A model generated the notes under the pieces. It had not been told where the DNA came from. It saw only the letters and a list, made by a program, of their open reading frames with translations, and did not search any database. Position numbers and translations under genes: made by a program. Below, piece after piece: positions 43,261-52,160 of a DNA stretch of 64,000 bases; within the stretch, counting starts at the first letter, position 1; every line of letters begins with the position of its first letter. This DNA comes from Aureispira anguillae (lineage in GTDB: Bacteria; Bacteroidota; Bacteroidia; Chitinophagales; Saprospiraceae), in the NCBI RefSeq assembly GCF_026000115.1, contig NZ_AP026867.1:3033716-3097715 (forward strand), in the 5' to 3' direction.

Positions 43261-46200
43261 ATGAATAAACTTATGTTTATGCTTGTTTTGGTATTTTTGG
43301 CACCGAATTTAATCTTTGCCAACGATTACCAAAAGGCTTGGGAAGCCATTTCCAACAAAGATTTAAAAACAGCAAAAAAATTGCTAGAAACTGCCCAAAA
43401 AGATCCTCAATACGCCGTTGATGCAGGACTTACTTTAGTCTTATTGGAATCTTTTGAAGGGCATACAGAAAGCGTTAGCACTTCATTTTCTCAGTTTTAT
43501 AATAAAACCGATAATCCAAATCCTTATTTGTACGCACTTTGGTTTTATGAAGGTTTTGTAGGAGAATATGGAAAAAAAAGCAAAGAGCAACTCAAACTTC
43601 TAAAACGAATCCAAAAAGACGACAACTGCAATGGTACCATCAAAGCGGCTTCTTTTTACTCAGAAGGGATGCATTATTTAAAATCCAATGATTTTAAAAA
43701 TGCCAAAAAGAGATATGCTGGAATTGGTGGGCTTCGTGCTTGGCAATTTGTTGGCCCTTTTGAAAATACCTTAGGCAGTGGTTTTGACAAACAACATGCG
43801 CCTATTAATAAACCTGAACAAACGGCTCAATTTACCTCTAAAGGTAACTACCCGATCAAGTGGTTTACTCCTCCGCATATTGCTCCTGAAAGCTGGATTT
43901 TTATTAGACAGCACATGAATGAATACGATGCGATTGTTTATGCACAAACCTTCGTAGAATCAGACTCAGATCAAGAAGCTTATATCTGTGCAGGTCTAAA
44001 TGGAAGTATGAAACTTTGGGTGAATGACCAATTGGTTGTTCGACAAGAAAAAGAGGTGGTAACCGAAATGGATACTTATAACAATAAGATCCAATTAAAA
44101 AAAGGAGTGAATAGAATCTTGGTTCAAATTGGTTTTTCTGGTAACTCAGCCAATTTTATGGTGCGCATCACCGATAAAAATTACCAACCTATTCCCAACT
44201 TAAAAGAAAGTGTTGTTTATAAAAATTATCCGAAAGTTGGTGGAGACATTAGTGCTAAAGCAATGAGCCTGTTTTCAGAAGATTATTTCGAAGCAAAAAT
44301 TAAGGAAGATCCTAAAAACCCAATCAATTATATCTTGTTGAGCAAGGCTTATACTCGTGCTGCAAAAGAAAATCAAGCAAGAGCAACCATTGACAAGGGC
44401 TTGGCGCTTTATCCTGATAATGTCTTATTAAGATCTCAACTCATCAATACTTACTTGGTTCTAGAAAATAGAACTGGTGTTTTAAAAGAAATTGACTGGA
44501 TCAAACAAAACTTGCCCAACAACTATTATCCTTTGTCGGTTGAAGTTTCGGAATTGCTTCAAGATGAAAAGTACAACGAAGCCGAAGCTGTTCTAAAAAA
44601 GATCATTGAAGTGTATGGGGAAAATGAATTTACCTATCTCAATGCCATCAAATTAGCCAAAGCACAAGGTGAAACGGAGCGCTTGCTTTCCCTAATCAAA
44701 GAAAGCTACAAAACCTATCCAGAAAATTCGACGTTTGTTGCCTTGCAATATCAAGTAGAAAAAGAAAGAGGGAAAAACGCTTCTAAAGTTATCCAAATCT
44801 TGGAAAAATACTGCGAGAAAACCTATGACTATCAAATGGCTGCTGGCTTGATTGAGGAGTATAAAAACCAAGGAAACGCAGAAGCGATCATGAATTTGCT
44901 GACTAAGTTGCAAGAAGGGTTCCCTTATGAAACTTCTTTTATGCGTGAATTGGCTTTGTTCCACTATTTAATCCAACGTTACGACCGTGCCATCAAATAT
45001 ATGTCGGATGCTATTGACCAAGGTCCTTATCGAGCGGATGTATGGAATGGAATGGGTATTATTTACGAACAAAAAGGAGAAACGGAAAAAGCCTTAGAAG
45101 CTTACGAAAAAAGTTTGGTTTACAACACCAATCAGTATGATTTGCGACACAAGGTGAACAAGCTAAAAAACAAGGCAGAATTGACCCAATACTTACCTAT
45201 TGAGGACGAGTATGAAGCCATTAAAAACACAGTTGTTACAGAAGATAAAAAAGGTAGAGATTGGTATTACATTTTCTATAAAGAAGATATTATTTTATTT
45301 CCTAAAGGAGCCTGCGAAGAGTACCATAGTATGTCCGCAAAAATTGTTTCTAAACAGGGAATTGACGATTGGAAATCGATTCGTTTGCCCTACGATAGTT
45401 ACCGCCAAAGTATCGTCATTGAACATGCAGAAGTCATCAAAGATGGTGGGCAAAAACTAGATGCAGAACGCAATAGAAATGTTTTGGTCTTTACGGATTT
45501 AGAGGTAGGAGATGTTGTTTATATTAAATATAAAATCCAAAACTACACCTATGGTCGTTTTGCCCAAGATTTTTGGGACAAATACACCTTCAATGCCTTC
45601 GTCCATACCGATTATAGCCAGTATTGCTTGCTTGTTCCAAAAGGTTTAGAGTTTGAATACCATATGCAAAACTCAGATCTGAAACCTAAAATTGAAGAAA
45701 AGGGTGATTATATCCGTTATTTATGGTCCGCAAAAGATTTGGCTCCCTTAGAGTCTGAAACATGGATGCCAACCATCAATGATGTAGGAATGAATCTTCA
45801 TATTTCTACCATCAAAGATTGGAAAGCCGTAGCAGATTGGTACAGTGCCATTTCAAATACTCAAGCTAAAATAGATTTTGATTTAGAAGAATTACTCAAA
45901 GAAATTTTGCCCAAAGGAATAACAGCATATTCTGAACTGGAAAAATCAAAATTGATCTATAATTACATCGTTAAAAACATCAATTATAGCTCTATTCCTT
46001 TTAGACAAAGTGCTTATGTTCCTCAAAAACCAGGCAAAACATTCCAAACCAAATTAGGTGACTGCAAAGACGTTTCTACCTTATTTGCTACGCTTGGACG
46101 AAAAGCAGGACTAGATATTAATTTGGTATTGGTGGATACGAGGGATAATGGAGCGCAAGATTTAATTTTACCTTCGCTCAATTTTAATCATTGTATCGCC

Positions 46201-47019
46201 AAATTAAACTTGCCAGATGGTGCTCGTTATTTAGAATTAACGAATGCGAACTTACCCTTTGGAGCGGTTCCTGGATCACTCTTAGATGCTATGATTCTCG
46301 ATATTCCTCAGGATATGAATAATCTGTCTGAAACTCCTAAGTTGGTTGCTTTGAAAGACGTTATTCGAACGCCTAATGAGATTCATCGTTACAAAGAAGT
46401 CAGTGTAGAAGGAAAAGATTTAAAAATCGTTGCCAAAACAACAAGAGTTGGTACCACAACTAGCTATACTAGAAATACTTATTTAGATTTGGACAAAAAA
46501 CGCCAAAGAGATAATATGACAGAGGCTATTAATAGTAGTTTTAATAATCCTGTTGAATTGGAAGCGTTATCTTTTGAAAAATTAGATGAGTTAAACGATA
46601 GTTTAAACTATAATTATACCTATAAGGTAAAGAACGAGGTCATTTCTATTGGAGACATGCAAACCTTCAAAATACCATTTGCAGATTTGACAATTAGTCC
46701 AGAAGTATTTGCCAAAAATGAACGTACACATCCTATTGATTATCACATTGAGCGTGATTTGCAGGACGAAGAAATGACGGTTATCATTGGCAAAGATCAA
46801 ACCTTTGTAGAAATTCCTAAAAATGTTTCGTTGGAATGCAAAGGGCTAAAATTTGAACTAAGCTATGAAAAAGTAGCCGAAAATAAGCTGTTGGTGCGCA
46901 AGTCTTTTTCTACTGTCAGAAAACAATTTGGGACAGAAGATTACGAAGCGTTAAAAACATTCTTTAATAAAATCATCACCCTTGAAGGGCAATTTTTAGC
47001 ATTTAAAGCTAAAAAGTAG
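43261..47019 (+). CDS. Large exported TPR - DUF3857 - transglutaminase-like protein
   Basis: A 1252-residue exported protein. The signal peptide (about 1-19) precedes a helical region with a strand insert, TPRs at about 360-640 (for example RADVWNGMGIIYEQKGETEK, EKALEAYEKSLVYNTNQYDL), a DUF3857 domain (about 690-870) and a transglutaminase-like domain at about 900-1000. There the Cys935 motif GDCKD and His977 (FNHC) are clear, but the usual Asp is Glu992 (YLELTNA), so the triad is Cys-His-Glu. A final beta domain closes the protein. Members occur in Bacteroidota surface or periplasmic complexes, function unknown. The start at 43261 fits the signal peptide; the longer frame uses TTG. Confidence 0.85.
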   Translation: MNKLMFMLVLVFLAPNLIFANDYQKAWEAISNKDLKTAKKLLETAQKDPQYAVDAGLTLVLLESFEGHTESVSTSFSQFYNKTDNPNPYLYALWFYEGFVGEYGKKSKEQLKLLKRIQKDDNCNGTIKAASFYSEGMHYLKSNDFKNAKKRYAGIGGLRAWQFVGPFENTLGSGFDKQHAPINKPEQTAQFTSKGNYPIKWFTPPHIAPESWIFIRQHMNEYDAIVYAQTFVESDSDQEAYICAGLNGSMKLWVNDQLVVRQEKEVVTEMDTYNNKIQLKKGVNRILVQIGFSGNSANFMVRITDKNYQPIPNLKESVVYKNYPKVGGDISAKAMSLFSEDYFEAKIKEDPKNPINYILLSKAYTRAAKENQARATIDKGLALYPDNVLLRSQLINTYLVLENRTGVLKEIDWIKQNLPNNYYPLSVEVSELLQDEKYNEAEAVLKKIIEVYGENEFTYLNAIKLAKAQGETERLLSLIKESYKTYPENSTFVALQYQVEKERGKNASKVIQILEKYCEKTYDYQMAAGLIEEYKNQGNAEAIMNLLTKLQEGFPYETSFMRELALFHYLIQRYDRAIKYMSDAIDQGPYRADVWNGMGIIYEQKGETEKALEAYEKSLVYNTNQYDLRHKVNKLKNKAELTQYLPIEDEYEAIKNTVVTEDKKGRDWYYIFYKEDIILFPKGACEEYHSMSAKIVSKQGIDDWKSIRLPYDSYRQSIVIEHAEVIKDGGQKLDAERNRNVLVFTDLEVGDVVYIKYKIQNYTYGRFAQDFWDKYTFNAFVHTDYSQYCLLVPKGLEFEYHMQNSDLKPKIEEKGDYIRYLWSAKDLAPLESETWMPTINDVGMNLHISTIKDWKAVADWYSAISNTQAKIDFDLEELLKEILPKGITAYSELEKSKLIYNYIVKNINYSSIPFRQSAYVPQKPGKTFQTKLGDCKDVSTLFATLGRKAGLDINLVLVDTRDNGAQDLILPSLNFNHCIAKLNLPDGARYLELTNANLPFGAVPGSLLDAMILDIPQDMNNLSETPKLVALKDVIRTPNEIHRYKEVSVEGKDLKIVAKTTRVGTTTSYTRNTYLDLDKKRQRDNMTEAINSSFNNPVELEALSFEKLDELNDSLNYNYTYKVKNEVISIGDMQTFKIPFADLTISPEVFAKNERTHPIDYHIERDLQDEEMTVIIGKDQTFVEIPKNVSLECKGLKFELSYEKVAENKLLVRKSFSTVRKQFGTEDYEALKTFFNKIITLEGQFLAFKAKK

Positions 47020-47035
47020 GTGATTTAATCCATAA

Positions 47036-47092
47036 GCCATTCGGAAATTTGAGTATGCAGTGTATTCCCGCATTTTCAAAACTCCGAATGGC
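47036..47092 (+). terminator. Intrinsic terminator of the TPR-DUF3857 gene
   Basis: GCCATTCGGA (47036-47045) pairs with TCCGAATGGC (47083-47092) across a 37-nt loop, then ATTTTTTTTT. The loop is long but the T-run is strong. Confidence 0.75.
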
Positions 47093-47113
47093 ATTTTTTT
47101 TTAGGCAGACCGT

Positions 47114-47584
47114 TTATTTTTCTAGGAATTTTTTGCCATTTTCGATGCTTGTTAACATATCAATATGCACTTGCTCTATTTTTTGTTCCTCTTTCTTTAG
47201 ATAAGCCATTATCTCTTGCTCTGACATAGCTTTGTACTCTTCATCGTTTAGTTCTGTGCTTTTAAATTCACGCATCCAGTTCATCATTCCATCATCTGCC
47301 TTTTTTAAGGCCATCAATAAGTCAAGAATAGCATCTTTTTCTGCTCCTGTTTCTAGGCCTTCCATTTTTAACCTCAAAGCACTCTTGGCTTGTTCTATAT
47401 TTTTCATTAATAACATAGCGGTGTCGTGCTTCTCTCCTACTATTTGGTATAAATCTTCCGCTTGAGACGAGAGTTTAAAATCTGCTGTATCTTCAACTTG
47501 CGTCTTGTCTTCTTCTGCTGCTTTTTCTTCACAAGCAACCGTTAACAAACCAATAAATGCTAGGCACAAAAATAAGTATTTCAT
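47114..47584 (-). CDS. Small lipoprotein, helical, function unknown
   Basis: A 156-residue lipoprotein. The signal ends LLTVAC with Cys18. The mature part is acidic and mostly helical: a long helix with EKHDTAMLLMKNIEQAKSAL, then DAILDLLMALKKADDGMMNWMREF and a C-terminal helix. The pattern of two or three helices with MMNWMREF recurs in Bacteroidota small lipoproteins. I do not recognise a named function. It converges on the large TPR-transglutaminase gene. Confidence 0.75.
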   Translation of the reverse strand: MKYLFLCLAFIGLLTVACEEKAAEEDKTQVEDTADFKLSSQAEDLYQIVGEKHDTAMLLMKNIEQAKSALRLKMEGLETGAEKDAILDLLMALKKADDGMMNWMREFKSTELNDEEYKAMSEQEIMAYLKKEEQKIEQVHIDMLTSIENGKKFLEK

Positions 47585-47669
47585 AATTATTTGTTTTTTT
47601 CATACAACCGACTAGAAGTCAATCTATATAAGCTGTATTTTTATTTTAAGAATTTTTTATAGTAGAAGA

Positions 47670-47693
47670 TTAAGTTCTCTAGAACTTAAGTTC
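47670..47693. promoter_or_regulatory. Overlapping palindromes, likely operator of the thioesterase gene
   Basis: TTAAGTTCT (47670-47678) and AGAACTTAA (47681-47689) form a palindrome with a 2-bp gap; GAACTTAAGTTC (47682-47693) is a second, perfect palindrome sharing half of it. The half-site AAGTTC therefore occurs three times. The array ends 12 bp before the -7 box, so it covers the -33 region where a repressor would act. Confidence 0.5.
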
Positions 47694-47704
47694 GATGTTT
47701 TTGT

Positions 47705-47712
47705 TACTTTTG
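47705..47712 (+). promoter_or_regulatory. -7 box for the acyl-CoA thioesterase gene
   Basis: TACTTTTG, an exact TAnnTTTG match, 199 bp before the ATG at 47912. Confidence 0.5.
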
Positions 47713-47911
47713 TGGTGTCAAAACGAGTCAGTAGCGATATTTTTTGTTCCCTACAATCAAAATAAAGTATCATTCCCCCACCCCAATTATTTATAGCACG
47801 CAAAGATAAATAATTAGAGAGAAGAAACCAACCACAAATAATTTATAGTTTGGTTTCTCCCCTTTAAAAACTTAGACATTTTATAGACGAATAAATAAGA
47901 ATAAGCACTTT

Positions 47912-48436
47912 ATGAAATTAAATGCAAAGAAGGTATCTGAGTCAAAAACAATTATGACTGAAATGATCATGCCTAATGATACCAATCCTATTAACAATTT
48001 AATGGGAGGAAATTTATTAAAATGGATGGATGTTGTTGCAGGAATTTGTGCTGGTAGACATTGCGAAAGCTATGTGGTTACTGTTTCTGTTGATAATGTC
48101 TCATTTGATAAACCAATTCCGCTTGGAGATGTTATTACCTTGAAATGTGTTGTAACGAGAGCATTTACTACTTCTGTAGAAGTTTATGTCGAGGTTTTTT
48201 CGGCTGACATCAAAGGTAAAAATCCTCGTCGTTGCAACGATGCCTATTTTACGTTTGTAGCCGTTGACGATGAAGAAAAACGCCCTGTGAAAGTTCCGCC
48301 TTTGTTGCCGTTAACAGCGGAAGAAAAAAAGCGGTATGATGAAGCCTTACAACGCCGTCAAATGCGTTTAATCTTTTCGGGAAGGTTGGACAAAGCTGAA
48401 GCTCAAAAACTAAAAATAGAATTATTGGGAGATTAA
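47912..48436 (+). CDS. Acyl-CoA thioesterase (hotdog fold, YciA-like)
   Basis: A 174-residue cytoplasmic enzyme of the hotdog fold that hydrolyses acyl-CoA to free acid and CoA. The family signature is MTEMIMPNDTNPINNLMGGNLLKWMD: the Asn/Asp-rich start plus GGNLLKWMD catalytic helix, followed by CESYVVTVSVDNVSFDKPIPLGDVI and the VYVEVFSADIKG strand. The C-terminal helix (about 140-174) is lysine-rich. It is the first of two plus-strand genes, with YceI next. A palindromic operator in the promoter suggests control by a repressor, possibly of lipid metabolism. Confidence 0.9.
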   Translation: MKLNAKKVSESKTIMTEMIMPNDTNPINNLMGGNLLKWMDVVAGICAGRHCESYVVTVSVDNVSFDKPIPLGDVITLKCVVTRAFTTSVEVYVEVFSADIKGKNPRRCNDAYFTFVAVDDEEKRPVKVPPLLPLTAEEKKRYDEALQRRQMRLIFSGRLDKAEAQKLKIELLGD

Positions 48437-48533
48437 GCCTTTTGCTAAATAGTATTAAATAAAGTAAGGGGTTAGTCCAGCGAACTATTTTTAAAATATG
48501 AATATTTATAAAACAAAAATGAATACAATTATT

Positions 48534-49139
48534 ATGAAAAATGCCATCCTTATCGCTTTATTATTCACTACTTCATTGATTTATGCACAAGATAAATCCA
48601 ACTCAAAGAATGCTGAAAATGCAGCAACTTATAGTGTGGATGCCATGCACTCTTCTTTAGTATTTGCTGTGGGGTACAAATTGAGCGAATTTCATGGAAG
48701 TTTTGGAGAAATTGCTGGAAAAGCAGTGTTAGCCAATGAGAAAGATTTTAGCACCGCCGAAGTTGAGTTTACGGTTCAAATTGCTTCTATCAACACCAAT
48801 TCAGAAGCTAGAGATGGGCATTTGCAAGGTGAGCGTTATTTTAATGCAGAAAAAGCCGCTACTGCAACCTTCAAAAGTACTTATATTAAACCAACTGGGC
48901 ACAATACCTACGAAATGACAGGCGATTTGACCATTGGTGGCGTTACGCTTTCTCAAACGGTACAAGTTGAAGTAAAAGGACAAGCAGAGCTTGCGGCTAA
49001 AGATGGCTCTACATCAAGTGTTATGGGAGTAAAAGCAACCTTTGCTTTCAACAGAAGTAACTTTGGAATAAAAGGAGGTCTTCCAACAATTGCAGATAAA
49101 GTAGATATTACTGCTGCGTTAACCTTGATTAAGGAATAA
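48534..49139 (+). CDS. YceI-family periplasmic lipid-binding protein
   Basis: A 201-residue secreted protein with a signal peptide ending near residue 19 (TSLIYAQ). The YceI domain follows the family pattern: YSVDAMHSSLVFAVGYKLSEFHGSF, ASINTNSEARDGHLQGERYFNAEKAATATFKST, and the closing FNRSNFGI. It is a lipocalin-like beta barrel that binds polyisoprenoids or other lipids. The ATG at 48534 fits the signal peptide; two earlier ATGs add 12 residues. It follows the thioesterase by 97 bp on the same strand. Confidence 0.92.
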   Translation: MKNAILIALLFTTSLIYAQDKSNSKNAENAATYSVDAMHSSLVFAVGYKLSEFHGSFGEIAGKAVLANEKDFSTAEVEFTVQIASINTNSEARDGHLQGERYFNAEKAATATFKSTYIKPTGHNTYEMTGDLTIGGVTLSQTVQVEVKGQAELAAKDGSTSSVMGVKATFAFNRSNFGIKGGLPTIADKVDITAALTLIKE

Positions 49140-49157
49140 AGCCACTCCATTAATTTA

Positions 49158-49195
49158 AAATCGCCTCGCTCTTAGGTTCAAGAGCGGGGCGATTT
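49158..49195 (+). terminator. Intrinsic terminator between YceI and the convergent gene
   Basis: AAATCGCC-CGCTCTT (49158-49173) pairs with its complement (49180-49195) with one mismatch around a 6-nt loop, followed by TTGTTT. It lies between convergent genes and could serve both strands. Confidence 0.85.
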
Positions 49196-49198
49196 TGT

Positions 49199-49795
49199 TT
49201 AAGCACGATCGCACATTTCAAAGGCAGAAATATTGTCAATCAACAAGTTTCCTCTATAATAATGAAATGCAGGTTCCTTATAATAACACTCTATAATAAT
49301 GTATTTATAATCTTCCTCTACAGAAAAGAAAAACTCATAGGTTTTCCATTCATAATGATCAATTGTTGGAGAAGTTGCAATCAATTGAGCCCGATCACAG
49401 GCAGTATTCCCTACCCAAACCCTTAGCCTAGTAGGCTTGGAGTATCCTGCATAAGCTGGTGAAGAAGATAAATCTATTTTAAATTTATAACATTTATTTT
49501 TTTTCAATGGGCGAGGCATTTTTTGCCCCAATGCTTCCCAAGAATTGTTCTCTCTCGTAATCAATCCCAAAAAGGTATGCCCATGAGTTGGTTTTTGGTA
49601 TACTCCCCAAGGACCAGGTAAAATATCTGGGGAAGAATCCAACCCACATGATTTCCATTGATTGGGCGTTACCGCATCGTGCGGCACCCCTTCAAAAGAA
49701 GCATTATTTAATTCAACAGGTCTTAACTGAGCCGTCAACAATTGATGGGTTGTCAATAGCAAAACTAAGCCAATAAAGTGTCTAGTTATAATCAT
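49199..49795 (-). CDS. Secreted protein with jelly-roll-like domain
   Basis: A 198-residue exported protein (signal peptide about 1-22, ending LLTAQ). The mature part reads as one beta-sandwich: ELNNASFEG start, WKSCGL, GHTFLGLITRENNSWEALGQKM, KCYKFKIDLSSS, RLRVWVGN, WKTYEFFFSVEEDYKYIIIECY, then LLIDNISAF. This is the pattern of carbohydrate-binding-like domains (a strand with NxSFE then GxxFLGL) often found in Bacteroidota surface proteins. Two or four cysteines may pair. No sorting tail is visible. Function unknown. Confidence 0.75.
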   Translation of the reverse strand: MIITRHFIGLVLLLTTHQLLTAQLRPVELNNASFEGVPHDAVTPNQWKSCGLDSSPDILPGPWGVYQKPTHGHTFLGLITRENNSWEALGQKMPRPLKKNKCYKFKIDLSSSPAYAGYSKPTRLRVWVGNTACDRAQLIATSPTIDHYEWKTYEFFFSVEEDYKYIIIECYYKEPAFHYYRGNLLIDNISAFEMCDRA

Positions 49796-49815
49796 ACACA
49801 GATGTTTTATACAAT

Positions 49816-50616
49816 CTATACCAAGCTATAACCAATAGCAATAGCTCCTACGATAAAACAGTATATCGAAAAATAGACCAATTTTCCATTTTTAACTAAA
49901 TTTATCATCCACTGACAAGCCACAAGCCCTACCACAAAGGAAGCAATAAAACCAATTCCCATAGGAAGTAGTGTTTCTGTTGCTAAGGCAAACTTATCGT
50001 CCAATAAATCTTTGGCAACCTTTCCTAAAATTAGAGGCATCACCATTAAAAAAGAAAATCGTGTCGCCCGTTCTTTATCTATCTTTAATAAAACGCAAGT
50101 TGAAATGGTTGCTCCAGAACGAGAAATACCAGGAGCCAAGGCAACCGCTTGGGCAATCCCAACCAGAAGCGCTTCTTTAAACCCAACTTTTCCAGTAGTT
50201 GCTTTTGCTTTATCAGCCAAAAACAACAACGCTCCTGTAATCAACAACATCAACCCCACTAAAAGAGCAGAACCTCTAAATGTCGCATCTATTTGTTCTT
50301 CAAATAACAACCCAATGATCCCAGCAGGAATCATAGAAACAACAATTTTGGCAGAAAACCAAAATTCTTCATTCATCTTAAATTGAAACAACCCTCTAAA
50401 TATTTCTGCAATTTCTTTGCGCAAAATTACCCAAGTACTAAATACCGTTGCAAGGTGCAAAACCACATTAAAGGTAATTCCAAAAGATTCATCGGTCTTT
50501 GAAGGATTAATATCCAACAAAATTTTGCCCAATTCTAAGTGTCCACTACTACTAACAGGTAAATACTCTGTTAGCCCTTGAATCATTCCTAAGATCAAAG
50601 CTTCCAGCCAATCCAT
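49816..50616 (-). CDS. uppP: Undecaprenyl-diphosphatase UppP (BacA)
   Basis: A 266-residue inner-membrane phosphatase that recycles undecaprenyl diphosphate to the lipid carrier used in peptidoglycan and glycan assembly. The two signature regions are present: GLTEYLPVSSSGHLELG near the N-terminus (14-30) and PGISRSGATIS (about 162-172), with several helices between and after. It follows DUF3098 and ftsX on the same strand, an order recurrent in Bacteroidota. A perfect palindrome lies in the gap before it. Confidence 0.95.
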   Translation of the reverse strand: MDWLEALILGMIQGLTEYLPVSSSGHLELGKILLDINPSKTDESFGITFNVVLHLATVFSTWVILRKEIAEIFRGLFQFKMNEEFWFSAKIVVSMIPAGIIGLLFEEQIDATFRGSALLVGLMLLITGALLFLADKAKATTGKVGFKEALLVGIAQAVALAPGISRSGATISTCVLLKIDKERATRFSFLMVMPLILGKVAKDLLDDKFALATETLLPMGIGFIASFVVGLVACQWMINLVKNGKLVYFSIYCFIVGAIAIGYSLV

Positions 50617-50686
50617 AATTTTATATACTATTTTTTTTGACGCTCGCTAAGCCCCTATGTTTTTGGCTATGCTTTATGAGTAATTA

Positions 50687-50711
50687 GCTTATAAACGAAT
50701 CGTTTATAAGC
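50687..50711. repeat. Perfect palindrome between DUF3098 and uppP
   Basis: GCTTATAAACG (50687-50697) and CGTTTATAAGC (50701-50711) around AAT. Followed on the plus strand by CATTTTTCTG; on the minus strand, the direction of the genes, there is no T-run, so it may be a partial attenuator or operator. Confidence 0.5.
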
Positions 50712-50769
50712 ATTTTTCTGTATACAAGGCAAATATTGTCTTGCCCCTTAAAATTTTTGCAAGAACCAA

Positions 50770-51087
50770 TTAGGCTTCTATATTCTGCATTTCTTCCTTG
50801 CCTGACGATTTAAAAATTGCCATAATAACAACGCCTAAACCACCCAAAATAATCATTGGAGCCAATGTAATACGGGTAAAACTATAAATTTCTTCTGCTT
50901 TCCACTCATCGGGTTGATTGTATCCGCCAGACATTAAAAATAAGCCAATAATAACTAATACTAAGCCAACGCCAATCACCATATAGTTATCTTTTGCAAA
51001 CAAAATTTCTTTTTGTTTTGTCGTTTTTTGGTTTCCTCTGCGTTTAGGGGCTTCTACTGTTTCTGCTTTGTTATCTCCTTTTCCCAT
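50770..51087 (-). CDS. DUF3098 membrane protein
   Basis: A 105-residue protein. A basic N-terminal segment (about 1-30, rich in Lys and Arg) is followed by the DUF3098 core: FAKDNYMVIGVGLVLVIIGLFLMSGG (a first helix at 34-52), a periplasmic loop and a second helix near 78-96 (PMIILGGLGVVIMAIF). Function unknown; the gene is conserved between ftsX and uppP in Bacteroidota, which suggests a role around cell division or envelope synthesis. Confidence 0.88.
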   Translation of the reverse strand: MGKGDNKAETVEAPKRRGNQKTTKQKEILFAKDNYMVIGVGLVLVIIGLFLMSGGYNQPDEWKAEEIYSFTRITLAPMIILGGLGVVIMAIFKSSGKEEMQNIEA

Positions 51088-51272
51088 TAGTATGTAATCT
51101 ATTTTAATATAATATTTTTCAAAAATTTAGGTTCTTTTTCTTTTAAAACTGGTTCTTTGGCGATCAAAAAACACTAAATACACTGTACAATAAATTTTTC
51201 AATATTTTAAAGCGTACCTTTTTGCGAGTTTGAGCGTCCTGTTCTCGACACAGTATACTAAAACTTTATCTA

Positions 51273-52160
51273 CTATAACTCCCACTCATCTACCGATTTG
51301 GTCAAGTACTTTTGAACACTATGCTTGGTACAAATCCAAGAGGAAAACGTCCCCACAAGAACAATTGTAGCCGACAAAATACCTGTCCAAAAATCTAAAT
51401 CGTATTGAGCAAAAGTTCCTAAGCCACTTTCTAGTATCATGCGAGTTAACCAAAGGCAAGCAATGGCAACCAAAGCGCTAAACAAGCCATTCTTTAAGCT
51501 TTGGCGAATATAAGGCTGTGTCATTTGTTCTAGTGTAGCACCAACCAACTGCATCGTTTGGATACGCCCTTTGTTTGCCAAGAGTATTAACTTTAACGTA
51601 TTCTTGATTAGTGTAACGACCACAAATATAAAAAAAAGCAGCAAGACCAAGAGTATTATTTCAAGGCGATATACTTTGGTTGACAATTTTTGAGTTGGCA
51701 TTTCAGTATAAAAAACCTGCTCTACAAAATTCATGGCTTGTATATCTGCAATAATTGTTTCATAATTCGAAAAATGAGCTTCATTTAACGAAAACCGAAT
51801 CATATTGGGCAATAAATTTTCACCAAACAATAAAACGTCCTCTTTAGCCAAAACCGCATCGCCCTCCAAGGTTTCCAATGCCTGATCTTTAGAAATGTAC
51901 GCTACGGTCTGTTTTTTCACAAAATCACTTGCTTCTAATTTTTTTTGAAAAGCAAAGACCAAAGCTTCATTGGCATCGTCCTTTAATTCTACATAAAAGG
52001 GAATGCTTTCTTTAGAATAATGAATCAATTGATTGGTGTAAATGGCTAAGATGCCCCATACTCCCAATAAATAAAGCATTATAATCAAACTTATGATTGC
52101 TGAAACGTAATTGATAAATGTATTAGGAGTATCAATGTTTGGATTGTTCTTATTAAACAT
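51273..52160 (-). CDS. ftsX: Cell-division protein FtsX
   Basis: A 295-residue inner-membrane protein. One helix near residues 20-45 is followed by a periplasmic domain (about 50-160) with FYVELKDDANEALVFAFQKKL, then three more helices: about 170-195, 215-240 (KNGLFSALVAIACLWL) and 260-285. This is the FtsX topology; FtsX works with the ATPase FtsE to steer septal peptidoglycan hydrolysis. ftsE is not adjacent in this window. It is first in the ftsX-DUF3098-uppP group. Confidence 0.92.
   Translation of the reverse strand: MFNKNNPNIDTPNTFINYVSAIISLIIMLYLLGVWGILAIYTNQLIHYSKESIPFYVELKDDANEALVFAFQKKLEASDFVKKQTVAYISKDQALETLEGDAVLAKEDVLLFGENLLPNMIRFSLNEAHFSNYETIIADIQAMNFVEQVFYTEMPTQKLSTKVYRLEIILLVLLLFFIFVVVTLIKNTLKLILLANKGRIQTMQLVGATLEQMTQPYIRQSLKNGLFSALVAIACLWLTRMILESGLGTFAQYDLDFWTGILSATIVLVGTFSSWICTKHSVQKYLTKSVDEWEL

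Larger units (their letters stand above)
47585..47911. other. Intergenic region with a regulated promoter
   Basis: 327 bases between the small lipoprotein (minus) and the thioesterase (plus). It holds the palindromic operator and -7 box described separately. The remainder, down to the ATG at 47912, is a leader of about 190 nt without a visible riboswitch or gene. Confidence 0.5.
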
